Shown in pieces: positions 18,042 through 25,321 of a stretch of 64,000 bases of DNA; position 1 is the first letter of the stretch, and every line of letters starts with the position of its first letter. The stretch comes from Pseudomonas asgharzadehiana. GTDB taxonomy: Bacteria > Pseudomonadota > Gammaproteobacteria > Pseudomonadales > Pseudomonadaceae. A model generated the notes under the pieces. The model did not search any database. It was not told where the DNA came from and worked only from the letters and a program-made list of their open reading frames with translations. The stretch is from contig NZ_CP077079.1 in assembly GCF_019139815.1 (NCBI RefSeq), positions 2,976,001 to 3,040,000 on the forward strand, read 5' to 3'. Both the position numbers and the translations under genes were made by a program.

Positions 18042-21000
18042 TCAGTGGGCCAACGGTAAAAACCAGCGTTCGGCCAGTGGTTTACCGAGCATGCCGCGAT
18101 GAATGTCTACCACCGCCTGTGAGCTTTGCGCTTTCTCCAGCAAGGCGTAATAACTCTGACGGCGTTGCTCTTTGGTTTTAAGGTGCGCCACGCTGTAATC
18201 GGCTTTGGGCGTTTGCGCGGTGCTGTAGTGAAAGTGTGCGTACCACAGCGGGTAGCCCTCGCGGTCATTGATCGCATATTCCTGGATGAAGTCTTTACGC
18301 GCACCGGTCATCGCGATGCGCTCGCCGAGCGCCGCGACCTGCACCAGGTTTTGATCGACCAGAAACTGCAGGTTGCCATTGGTGGGGGGCAGTTCCAGGC
18401 TCAACGCGATACGCAGCTCATGCCCCTTGCGCAGGAGTCGCGCGACACCTTCGCGCATCTGCTCAACCAGGCCCTGGTCCGCCGCCAGCCTGGACGCGCT
18501 GGGCTGCGCCTGGATCGCGGTGTCCAGTTCGGTCGCGAGTTTGTCCAGGCGCGAGGCTTCGTTGCTGAGCAGTTCCTGGATTTCCTGTGGGTGACGGCAG
18601 AGTTTTTTATAGCGCTCGGCACCGCTCAGGTGGCCGTCCAATTGGCTGAACAGCTTGCGCGCTTTACCCCGCAGCTCGTTGATCGGTCGGGACGGCAGCG
18701 GGTCCGGCTTGCGTACCACGCGCACTTCGTCCCAGATCTCGGCTTCACGGCGTGAGTAGGTGGCGATGAGCTGGTTATCGTCCTCCGAGCGCACCTCGAC
18801 CAGGTCGACCGACTGGCTGGTGGCGGCGGGTGTGAGGTCACCGATCACCACACCGCCGCTGCGCGTCCTGATGAGTTTTTTGGAAGCCCGCCCGGTTCTG
18901 ACTTTGGGGCGTTTGGGTGGGCGCCGACGGGGTTTGGGGTCGGGTTTGACTTCACTGGCCAATTGTTGGCTGGCGTCCTCGTAGAGTTTTTCGACCAGCG
19001 TGAACATCTTATTGAAGTGCTCGGTTTCCAGCTCTTCGCCGTTGACTTCGCGCAACCCCTGTAGGCCGTCCAGTGCCTGCCCGTAATGCTCGACCAGGCT
19101 CTCCAGGGCTTCGCGCAGTTCAACCGGGCTCAGTTCGGTGAGCTTGAGTTCGGAGTGGGAGCGAACCTGCACATTCAACGGCTCGATGATTGCGTTCAGA
19201 CCTTCCATCAGGTCCAGTTCCACCTCCTTGATGCTCAGCACGCGCAGGCTCAGCAGTTGCAGCTTGGTCACCCCCAGCGCGCTGATTTCATCTTCCGGCC
19301 GGTCCGCTGTCAGGCGTTCGTAGGTTTTAACGCCGTCCTCGCCGAGGTTATACAGGGCCGCCAGTTGCCGGTCCTTGAGTTCAAGGTTGCGGATGCTGCG
19401 CTCATTGATCCCGATCAGCTCATTGATGAATGCCAGGTAGCGGGCGTATTGATTGCGGATGATTTGCCGCAGTTGCAGCCCGCCCGTGGTGAAGCTGCGG
19501 TTATCGGCGTAAAGCTGCGCTCGGTCTTTTTCCGCGATCACCACGGCTTTGCGCGCGTTGTTGATGGTGTTTTCCATCAGCACCAGCAGGGTATCCGCGG
19601 GCAAGGGAATGCCGTGTTGCACCCGTTCGTCCTGGGTATCGAGCAGCTGTTGGAACACGCGGGTCTGATTTTCCAGGGCGGTCTCGAACTTGCGCCGTTG
19701 GCTGGCGCGTTGCAACGCGGTGAAGCGTGGGTCCTGCTCGGATTTTTCCATGACGCTTTGGGACACATCCAGCGCCTGCTGCAGCGCGACCTGTTGGGCC
19801 ACGAAGTCGTTGTACTGGTCGGTCAGTTGCAGTTTCCGCTTGGCCTTGCGCTCGCGCTCCGCTGCCACGCGCTTGAGCGGCATGCCGCCGCGCAGGCGCA
19901 GGTTGAGGTCCACCGACCAGCGGCCCTGAGCATCCGCGCGTACATAGGGCCCTTGGCGAGTGGTGTCGAACGGGTCGACGATCACCACGCTGTCGTCGTC
20001 CAGCAATCTGAGCCGGTACAGGTTCTGCTCAATCAACACGTGCCATTCTTTGTGGATCACGTACAGCCCTTTACGCGGACCATAAACAACCGGCTGCGGC
20101 AACGCCGCCGGGCGCGGCACCTTGAGGCGCAACAGGCGCGCCTGCTGCAATGCCGAGAGTCGCCGGTGTGCGCCGGCGAAACCCATATCCAAGGCTGTGC
20201 GCCGCTCGCCTGGGAACTGGCCGGCCATGACCACCACCCCTTCGGTGATCGCGGCTGCCTTGGGTTGCGGCCACTGCTCCGGCAAGCGGCGCGGTGCGGG
20301 CAGACGCAGTGCGCCCTCCGTGACCTCGGTTGGCAATGGCGCGGCGGCTGTCGCCGTTGGGGCCAGCTCACCCAGTACGATTGCCATGTTCAGCACCACG
20401 TCGGCGGCGGCCAATTCCCGCGTGACCGGATCCGCGCTGTTGAGCGCGGGCACGTCCCGCTCGAAGCTGGCGGTCAGCGTCATCAACCAGGCGGTGAGTA
20501 ACGCCGGCCCGCGCAGCAGCGGTAGCAACAGCGTATTGAACACCACGCCGCCGGCTTCCATCAGCGCGGACCAGCGGCTGCTGCGGGTGGACACCGATTC
20601 ATGGCTGGCCTGGCCGACCAGCGCCCTGGCGTTGCTGCCATACAGGTACTGCATCAATTGCCCGTTGAGCAGGTATTGCAGCAGTTCGTGGCTGGCGCCG
20701 TCATTGGCCAGTTGCGCCGGCGCCGGGGTTTCAAGCGGGGCGAACTCGTCGCCCTGGCCGAAACGTACGTAATGCGGCTCCTGGAAACCGCCGTTGTCGT
20801 AGATCGGGCGGGCCTTGTCGGACAGCCAGGTCAGCACGCTGGTTTGCAACGCCCCCGGCTGCGCGATGGCAGTGAGCAACGCTTGGCGCGTGGCGAATTC
20901 GAGCAGCGGCTCGGCGTACAGCGGGCGGTAAAGCAGGTGAGGGCCTTGCGTGTTGTCCAGGGGTTCGATGATGAACATGTTCGCGACGATGTCCGGTACC

Positions 21001-22715
21001 GCTTCAGCTTTGCGCAGCAACGCCAGGCAGCGAATGGCCACGGCTTGATCGTCCACCTTGCGCGCATCGGCCCCGGGTTGTACCAACGCGGCGACGTAGC
21101 GGGCGCCGGTGGCGGTGATCCCGCCTTCTTGCTTGAGGTGTGTTTCCAGTGCTTGCAGGGGCAATTGATAGCGCAGTTGCTCGGCAAACAGGCGCGTACG
21201 CGCTTCCACGGGCGGGGCGTCGCCCAGCAGCTGTTGTTTCAGAGCGTCGGGGTAGCGTTGGCCGATGTCGACGCTTTCGATCAGGCCGTCGGTGCGCGTG
21301 ATGAAGTCTGCCGTCAACCAGCTCGGCAGCGTCAGGCCATCACGGTGTTTCAACGTGAGGGTCCCGCCGGGGCGCCCGGCCAGATTGGTGATGGCCAGTT
21401 CAGTCAGGCTCATCTGCCTCGCATCGGCAATGCCGGGCGCGCCGGGGTAGCCCGCGTATTTGGTGAAGGTGAGCAGCACGTTATCGGGGTCATAGCTGGC
21501 TGGGAGCGAGGGCTGCTCGTCGCCGCTCAGGGCGCGTTGCTGTTCAGCCTCAAGGGCCTTGCACAGCACGCCGACGGTGTAGCGGCGAATATCGCTAATG
21601 CCGCTGAGAAACGTCTGGCCTTTGTTGAGGATTTTGCTGCCGGCCAACCCCAGGCTGTATTGGCGGTAGGCCTGTTGTTGAGTGGGCGAGGCGTTTTGCA
21701 GCCAGGCCGGCAGTTGCGTGCGCCCCAGGTTCGCCAGCAGCGGGTCGGCCTGGGGGGTGTCGGTAAAGTAGCGTGCGGGGTCACTGAGTTCGCGAAACAG
21801 CGCTTGCAGGGTGGCTCGTCCCAGCGTGCAGGGCAGGCGCAGGGCTTGCAGGTTGCTCAATTGTTGGTTGAGGATCAGCGCCGCCTGTTGGTCGAACACA
21901 TTGCCTTGCACCTCGTAGCGCGTCCAGGTCAGCGTATCGAAACGGTACTGATCGGCAATGTGTGCGCCCCAATATTGACCGAACGCGTCAATCGAGGCGA
22001 ACGACTTGATCATGCCATCGGGCCGGCACAGCAGAACGATGATCCGGGTCTGCACGGTGCGCACCAGCAGCAGGTCTGGGCTCAGCAACGCCTCCTGTTG
22101 GTCAAGACGGGTTTCCAGGGCGTACACATAGGTCTGCGTCGGGCCGTTTTGCGCCTGGCGTTGATCGTAGTCAGCGCAGTCGATGATCTGTTGCAGCGTC
22201 TCGCGCTCCACGTCGCTCAGGCCCGGTTGTTTCAGGGTGGCGATTTGCAGGGTTTGCGCCAGCAGGTCGCTGATCTGGCGCCAGCGGCTGTGGGCCGGGT
22301 CGTCGGTGTTGTTCCAGTAGTCGGTCAGCGCGTTTTGCAGGGCGATCGGGACCGACCAGGGCAGCTCTTTGATCAGGGTGTCGATGCGCTGCATATCCAG
22401 TGCAGCGCCTGCGCGGGTTCTCAAGCGGGTCGGCGGCTGTTCTGTAAGAAACGGCGCGCGCGAGTCCACCTCGCCCATGCCCAGTACGGCGCCCGTCGCC
22501 AGGTAGTCGAGCACGCGGGGCATGAGCAGTTGATGGGTCCAACCGGCAGTGGGGGCAGGGCTGGCCAGTCGGACCTGGTCCAGGTTCAGGTTCAGGTCGG
22601 GGTACTGCTCGGCGATGGTCTTCGCCAGTAGATTTTGTACAACGGATTCGAAACTGGGGCAGTCGGCGAACATCGCGCTGACAGTGTTGGCCACGCTGGG
22701 CGAGGGGGACGGCAT
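18042..22715 (-). CDS. Giant dermonecrotic-toxin-domain (DUF6543-like) protein B
   Basis: A 1,557-residue paralogue of the neighbouring giant protein, transcribed first. ATG 22715 has GGAGA 7 bases upstream; the frame is open to 22817, but without a ribosome-binding site. Conserved blocks fall at the same residue numbers as in protein A: LLYRPLYAEPL (about 593) and the hydrophobic FNTLLLPLLRGP hairpin (about 727). The GLYVIHKEWH beta domain, helical region and C-terminal LWYAHFHYSTAQ / ADYSVAHLK module (about 1490) are also shared. A very basic stretch (RRRPPKRPKVRTGRASKK, about 1270) is prominent here only. There is no signal peptide, LRR or NEL domain. The tandem arrangement with 89 bases between genes suggests duplication; a hairpin precedes the start. 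Confidence 0.75.
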   Translation of the reverse strand: MPSPSPSVANTVSAMFADCPSFESVVQNLLAKTIAEQYPDLNLNLDQVRLASPAPTAGWTHQLLMPRVLDYLATGAVLGMGEVDSRAPFLTEQPPTRLRTRAGAALDMQRIDTLIKELPWSVPIALQNALTDYWNNTDDPAHSRWRQISDLLAQTLQIATLKQPGLSDVERETLQQIIDCADYDQRQAQNGPTQTYVYALETRLDQQEALLSPDLLLVRTVQTRIIVLLCRPDGMIKSFASIDAFGQYWGAHIADQYRFDTLTWTRYEVQGNVFDQQAALILNQQLSNLQALRLPCTLGRATLQALFRELSDPARYFTDTPQADPLLANLGRTQLPAWLQNASPTQQQAYRQYSLGLAGSKILNKGQTFLSGISDIRRYTVGVLCKALEAEQQRALSGDEQPSLPASYDPDNVLLTFTKYAGYPGAPGIADARQMSLTELAITNLAGRPGGTLTLKHRDGLTLPSWLTADFITRTDGLIESVDIGQRYPDALKQQLLGDAPPVEARTRLFAEQLRYQLPLQALETHLKQEGGITATGARYVAALVQPGADARKVDDQAVAIRCLALLRKAEAVPDIVANMFIIEPLDNTQGPHLLYRPLYAEPLLEFATRQALLTAIAQPGALQTSVLTWLSDKARPIYDNGGFQEPHYVRFGQGDEFAPLETPAPAQLANDGASHELLQYLLNGQLMQYLYGSNARALVGQASHESVSTRSSRWSALMEAGGVVFNTLLLPLLRGPALLTAWLMTLTASFERDVPALNSADPVTRELAAADVVLNMAIVLGELAPTATAAAPLPTEVTEGALRLPAPRRLPEQWPQPKAAAITEGVVVMAGQFPGERRTALDMGFAGAHRRLSALQQARLLRLKVPRPAALPQPVVYGPRKGLYVIHKEWHVLIEQNLYRLRLLDDDSVVIVDPFDTTRQGPYVRADAQGRWSVDLNLRLRGGMPLKRVAAERERKAKRKLQLTDQYNDFVAQQVALQQALDVSQSVMEKSEQDPRFTALQRASQRRKFETALENQTRVFQQLLDTQDERVQHGIPLPADTLLVLMENTINNARKAVVIAEKDRAQLYADNRSFTTGGLQLRQIIRNQYARYLAFINELIGINERSIRNLELKDRQLAALYNLGEDGVKTYERLTADRPEDEISALGVTKLQLLSLRVLSIKEVELDLMEGLNAIIEPLNVQVRSHSELKLTELSPVELREALESLVEHYGQALDGLQGLREVNGEELETEHFNKMFTLVEKLYEDASQQLASEVKPDPKPRRRPPKRPKVRTGRASKKLIRTRSGGVVIGDLTPAATSQSVDLVEVRSEDDNQLIATYSRREAEIWDEVRVVRKPDPLPSRPINELRGKARKLFSQLDGHLSGAERYKKLCRHPQEIQELLSNEASRLDKLATELDTAIQAQPSASRLAADQGLVEQMREGVARLLRKGHELRIALSLELPPTNGNLQFLVDQNLVQVAALGERIAMTGARKDFIQEYAINDREGYPLWYAHFHYSTAQTPKADYSVAHLKTKEQRRQSYYALLEKAQSSQAVVDIHRGMLGKPLAERWFLPLAH

Positions 22716-22736
22716 GTAGTGTTCTCCGGAATGAAT

Positions 22737-22763
22737 AATCGAGCATCGCAGCGATGCGCGATT
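22737..22763 (-). promoter_or_regulatory. Hairpin just upstream of giant gene B
   Basis: AATCGAGCATCG and its near-perfect complement form an 11-bp stem with one mismatch and a 3-base loop (22737-22763). In the transcript of giant gene B it would lie about 9 bases before the GGAG ribosome-binding site. It may be an operator palindrome or an mRNA leader structure. Confidence 0.5.
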
Positions 22764-22887
22764 ACTTAACGCCGTTCCAGAGGGGGAGAAGGGGTATCGG
22801 GTTACCTCAAGGCTCACGGTAGCGGTGGGTGTGTGGGCGAAACTCGCCTATCATGGCGGCCTTTCTTTTTAAGATGATCGACTTGTG

Positions 22888-23178
22888 ATGAATGCCCTTG
22901 ACCTGAGCACCGCCCTGAAAGACAGCGATATGCTGATCATCGACGGACTGCACGCCTTTGATTTCACCTTCGAGGAAGCTTTGCGCATCGAAAGCATGGA
23001 CGGTCGGGAACTCAAGCGTTGGACGTTCAGTCCAGAACAACTGAAGGCCGCGACCTTTGATGAGTCCTTGCAGCGCTGGCGCTTGAGCAATGACGACGGT
23101 GAGCATCACCTGGCTTGCCTGCAGGCTGTCAAAGGCGACAACAATAACGACGAGGACGAAGCCGATGATGATGCGTAA
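22888..23178 (+). CDS. DUF5629-family-like small protein
   Basis: A 96-residue acidic protein beginning MNALDLSTALKDSDML and ending in a DNNNDEDEADDDA tail. I recall Pseudomonas homologues under the name DUF5629; no biochemical function is known to me. There is no signal peptide or membrane segment. A GTG at 22885 directly precedes ATG 22888; either gives essentially the same protein. Its last codons overlap the start of the exported lactonase-like gene (ATG 23165), so translation of the two is probably coupled. Confidence 0.7.
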   Translation: MNALDLSTALKDSDMLIIDGLHAFDFTFEEALRIESMDGRELKRWTFSPEQLKAATFDESLQRWRLSNDDGEHHLACLQAVKGDNNNDEDEADDDA

Positions 23179-24340
23179 ATTCTGGCCCCTGCTGATGGCG
23201 GGCAGTGTGGGTGCGATGTCGGTACAGGCCGCACCCGCCGACACCTATGAACTGTTGGTGGGCAGCTACACCGCCGGCACCAGCGAAGGCATTTACCGTG
23301 TGCAGTTCGACAGCCGTACCGGCCGGTTGCAGGGCAAGCCGGTATTGGCGGCCAAGGCGGCCAACCCTTCGTGGCTCACGGTCTCCAAGGACCAGAAGCA
23401 CCTGTTTGTGGTCAACGAGAACGGCCCAGGGCAGAAAGACGCCGTCGGCCGCGTCAGCAGCTACCGCATCGACCCACAGAGCCACCAACTGACCCTGATC
23501 AATCAGGTGCAGAGCCTGGGCAACGAGCCCACCCATTCCAGCGTCGCCGCTGACGGGCGTTACCTGTTCGTCGCCAACTATTCGGTGCAGGAAGATCCGG
23601 GCGGCAGCCTGGCGATCCTGCCGGTGGACACCACCGGCAAACTGTCGCCGCCGGTGCAACTGAGCGGGCACCCGGCCAGCCGCGTGAACCCTGAACGCCA
23701 GGCGTCCAACCATGTGCATTCGGTCGTGTCGTCGCCGGACGGCAAGTACGTGTTTGTGCAGGACCTGGGGGCCGACAAGGTCTTTGTCTACCGTTACGAC
23801 CCCAAGGCCAGCCACGAGCAGCCGTTGACCGCGGCCGCCCCGGCCTCGGTGCAATTGCCGCCGGGCAGTGGCCCGCGCCACCTGCTGTTCAGCGCCGATG
23901 GCAAGCATGCCTGGCTGACCACCGAGATGAGTGCCCAGGTCGCGGTGTTCGATTACCACGACGGCACATTGACCCAAACCCAGTTGGTGGACTATGCGGC
24001 CGGGCAACCGGTGTCGGACAAAGCCGGCGCCGCGCTGCACGCCTCCAGCGATGGCAAGTTCCTGTATGTAAGCAACCGTGGCACGGCCAACCATATCCTG
24101 GTGTTCAGCATTGACCCGGCCACCGCGCACCTCAAGCAAGTGCAGCAGCGCTCGGTGGAGGGCGACCACCCGCGCGAATTCAGCCTCGACCCCAGCGGCA
24201 GGTTTTTGCTGATCGCCAACCAGAAAAGCAACGAAATCGTAGTGGTCGAACGTGACCCCAACACCGGCCTGCTGGGTAAAACCGTGCAAAAAATGCCGAT
24301 CGATGCGCCCAGCGACCTCAAGTTCCTGCTGCGTCAATAA
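23165..24340 (+). CDS. Exported lactonase-family beta-propeller (6-phosphogluconolactonase-like)
   Basis: A 391-residue protein whose N-terminus is a signal peptide (MMMRKFWPLLMAGSVGAMSVQA, cleaved before APADTYE). The mature part has the seven-bladed YbhE/PgL propeller pattern: LLVGSYTAGTSEGIY, then repeated NPSWL, HLFVVNE, HSSVAADGRYLFVANY, GSGPRHLLFSADGKHAWL, FLYVSNRG and HPREFSLDPSGRFLLIANQ. Cytosolic 6-phosphogluconolactonases lack the signal, so this one probably hydrolyses a lactone in the periplasm; substrate unknown. Three consecutive ATG codons (23165, 23168, 23171) are possible; GAGG 9 bases before 23165 favours the first. It overlaps the upstream DUF5629-like gene and ends at an intrinsic terminator. 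Confidence 0.85.
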   Translation: MMMRKFWPLLMAGSVGAMSVQAAPADTYELLVGSYTAGTSEGIYRVQFDSRTGRLQGKPVLAAKAANPSWLTVSKDQKHLFVVNENGPGQKDAVGRVSSYRIDPQSHQLTLINQVQSLGNEPTHSSVAADGRYLFVANYSVQEDPGGSLAILPVDTTGKLSPPVQLSGHPASRVNPERQASNHVHSVVSSPDGKYVFVQDLGADKVFVYRYDPKASHEQPLTAAAPASVQLPPGSGPRHLLFSADGKHAWLTTEMSAQVAVFDYHDGTLTQTQLVDYAAGQPVSDKAGAALHASSDGKFLYVSNRGTANHILVFSIDPATAHLKQVQQRSVEGDHPREFSLDPSGRFLLIANQKSNEIVVVERDPNTGLLGKTVQKMPIDAPSDLKFLLRQ

Positions 24341-24345
24341 GCCAC

Positions 24346-24375
24346 AGGCCCCGCCGTGCGGGGCCTGAGCCTTTG
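24346..24375 (+). terminator. Terminator after lactonase gene
   Basis: AGGCCCCG (24346-24353) pairs with CGGGGCCT (24359-24366) around a 5-base loop, followed a few bases later by TTTGTATTA. It lies just after the stop codon. Confidence 0.75.
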
Positions 24376-24420
24376 TATTAATTGCAGTGATAGCGGCTAC
24401 TGTTTCAAAGCATTTCTAAG

Positions 24421-24495
24421 GCGTAACCCTCGGAGCGTAAGTTTGGTTCCAAGGCCTTCCCGGCCACTCAACCAAACGAACACAAGGGTTACCGC
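24421..24495 (+). promoter_or_regulatory. Nested-hairpin mRNA leader covering the ribosome-binding site
   Basis: GTAACCCT (24423-24430) is the exact complement of AGGGTTAC (24485-24492), and inside it GTTTGGTT (24441-24448) complements AACCAAAC (24470-24477). The two stems are nested on nearly the same centre. The outer 3' arm contains the AAGGG ribosome-binding site of the 60-residue exported protein that starts at 24497, so the folded leader would block initiation. Confidence 0.6.
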
Positions 24496-24496
24496 C

Positions 24497-24679
24497 ATGA
24501 ACTTCAATCTCTTCTCTGTTATCGCTGCTTCCGCCGTATCGGCCACTGTTGCACTGCCGGCTGCGGCCAGTGTGGAAGTCGCCGGCAAGCCATCGAGCAC
24601 CAGCGCCTACACCCAGAAATACCTGCAACAAAGCGCCAATTTTTACGCCGCGTTGGATCACAAGGTTCAAGCACACTGA
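24497..24679 (+). CDS. Small exported protein of unknown function
   Basis: A 60-residue protein with a clear signal peptide (hydrophobic LFSVIAASAVSATVALPAAA, probable cleavage after AAA or ASA) and a mature part of only about 35 residues containing AYTQKYLQQSANFYAALDHK. I do not recognise a family. ATG 24497 is 8 bases from AAGGG; the open frame extends upstream to 24356, but without signal-like sequence. The ribosome-binding site is buried in a nested hairpin, suggesting post-transcriptional control. It has no operon partner: a terminator precedes it and the next gene is convergent. Confidence 0.65.
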   Translation: MNFNLFSVIAASAVSATVALPAAASVEVAGKPSSTSAYTQKYLQQSANFYAALDHKVQAH

Positions 24680-24689
24680 AATCCAATGT

Positions 24690-24714
24690 GGGGGGCAAGC
24701 TGAGTTGGCCCCCC
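24690..24714. terminator. Possible 3' hairpin between convergent genes
   Basis: GGGGGGC (24690-24696) can pair with GCCCCCC (24708-24714) 10 bases after the small exported gene's stop. No convincing T-run follows on either strand, so this is only a weak terminator candidate. Confidence 0.35.
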
Positions 24715-24727
24715 CTCCGACTTTGCG

Positions 24728-25321
24728 TTAAGGCCTGGCCATGACGGCGATAAACAGCGGCGACTCCAAAAACCGCCGCAACCAATCCTGCAAGCGCCGA
24801 TACGGCGTCGCCGCGAACCACTCTCGATCCACATGGGCGAACTGGCGCACGAATGGCGCCAGCGCCACATCGGCAAGGCTCAGATGATCGGCCAGCAGGT
24901 AGTCTCGCTGCGCCAGCAACCCCTCCAGCCGCTGCAAGAACACCTCACCCTGCGCCCGATAAAATTCCATCGGTTGCTGTGGGTAGCGCTCGGCGTATTT
25001 GTATTGATCCAAGTGGTGTTTGAACGCTTGATCGTTTTCCATGATCAGCGCCAACACCCTCGGCTCACCCTGGAGCAACCAGTCATCAGGATCGTTTTGC
25101 GCCAGGGCCCATTGCATGATCGCCAGGCTCTCATCAATCACCTGCCCGTTCACGCTCAACACCGGCACCGTGCCCTTGGGCGACAGCGCCAGCATCTCGG
25201 CCGGCTTGGCCTTGAGGCTGACCTCTAGAATGCGCACCGCGACCCCTGAGTAGCGCAACGCCAGGCGTGCCCGCATCGCATAAGGGCAGCGCCTGAACGA
25301 ATACAGCAGCGCCTCGTTCAC
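24728..25321 (-). CDS. Glutathione S-transferase family protein
   Basis: A 197-residue protein with an N-terminal thioredoxin-like GST domain: RRCPYAMRARLAL places a Cys at residue 12 in the glutathione-binding loop, followed by SPKGTVPVL (cis-Pro) and DESLAIMQWA. The C-terminal half is helical, with LLADHLSLADVALAPFVRQFAHVD. CPY at the active site suggests an omega/YfcG-like thiol transferase rather than a Ser/Tyr GST. The GTG start at 25321 overlaps the sbcC stop (GTGA), so it is probably translated from the sbcD-sbcC message. A functional link to SbcCD is unproven. Confidence 0.83.
   Translation of the reverse strand: MNEALLYSFRRCPYAMRARLALRYSGVAVRILEVSLKAKPAEMLALSPKGTVPVLSVNGQVIDESLAIMQWALAQNDPDDWLLQGEPRVLALIMENDQAFKHHLDQYKYAERYPQQPMEFYRAQGEVFLQRLEGLLAQRDYLLADHLSLADVALAPFVRQFAHVDREWFAATPYRRLQDWLRRFLESPLFIAVMARP

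Noticed and set aside
13081..22817. Long open frames antisense to the giant genes (for example plus-strand frames of 854 and 676 codons).
   Set aside because: They mirror GC-rich coding strands, have Arg/Gln/His/Gly-rich composition without domains, and lack ribosome-binding sites.
24690..24714. GGGGGGC/GCCCCCC hairpin as a strong terminator.
   Set aside because: No T-run follows on either strand; kept only as a low-confidence feature.
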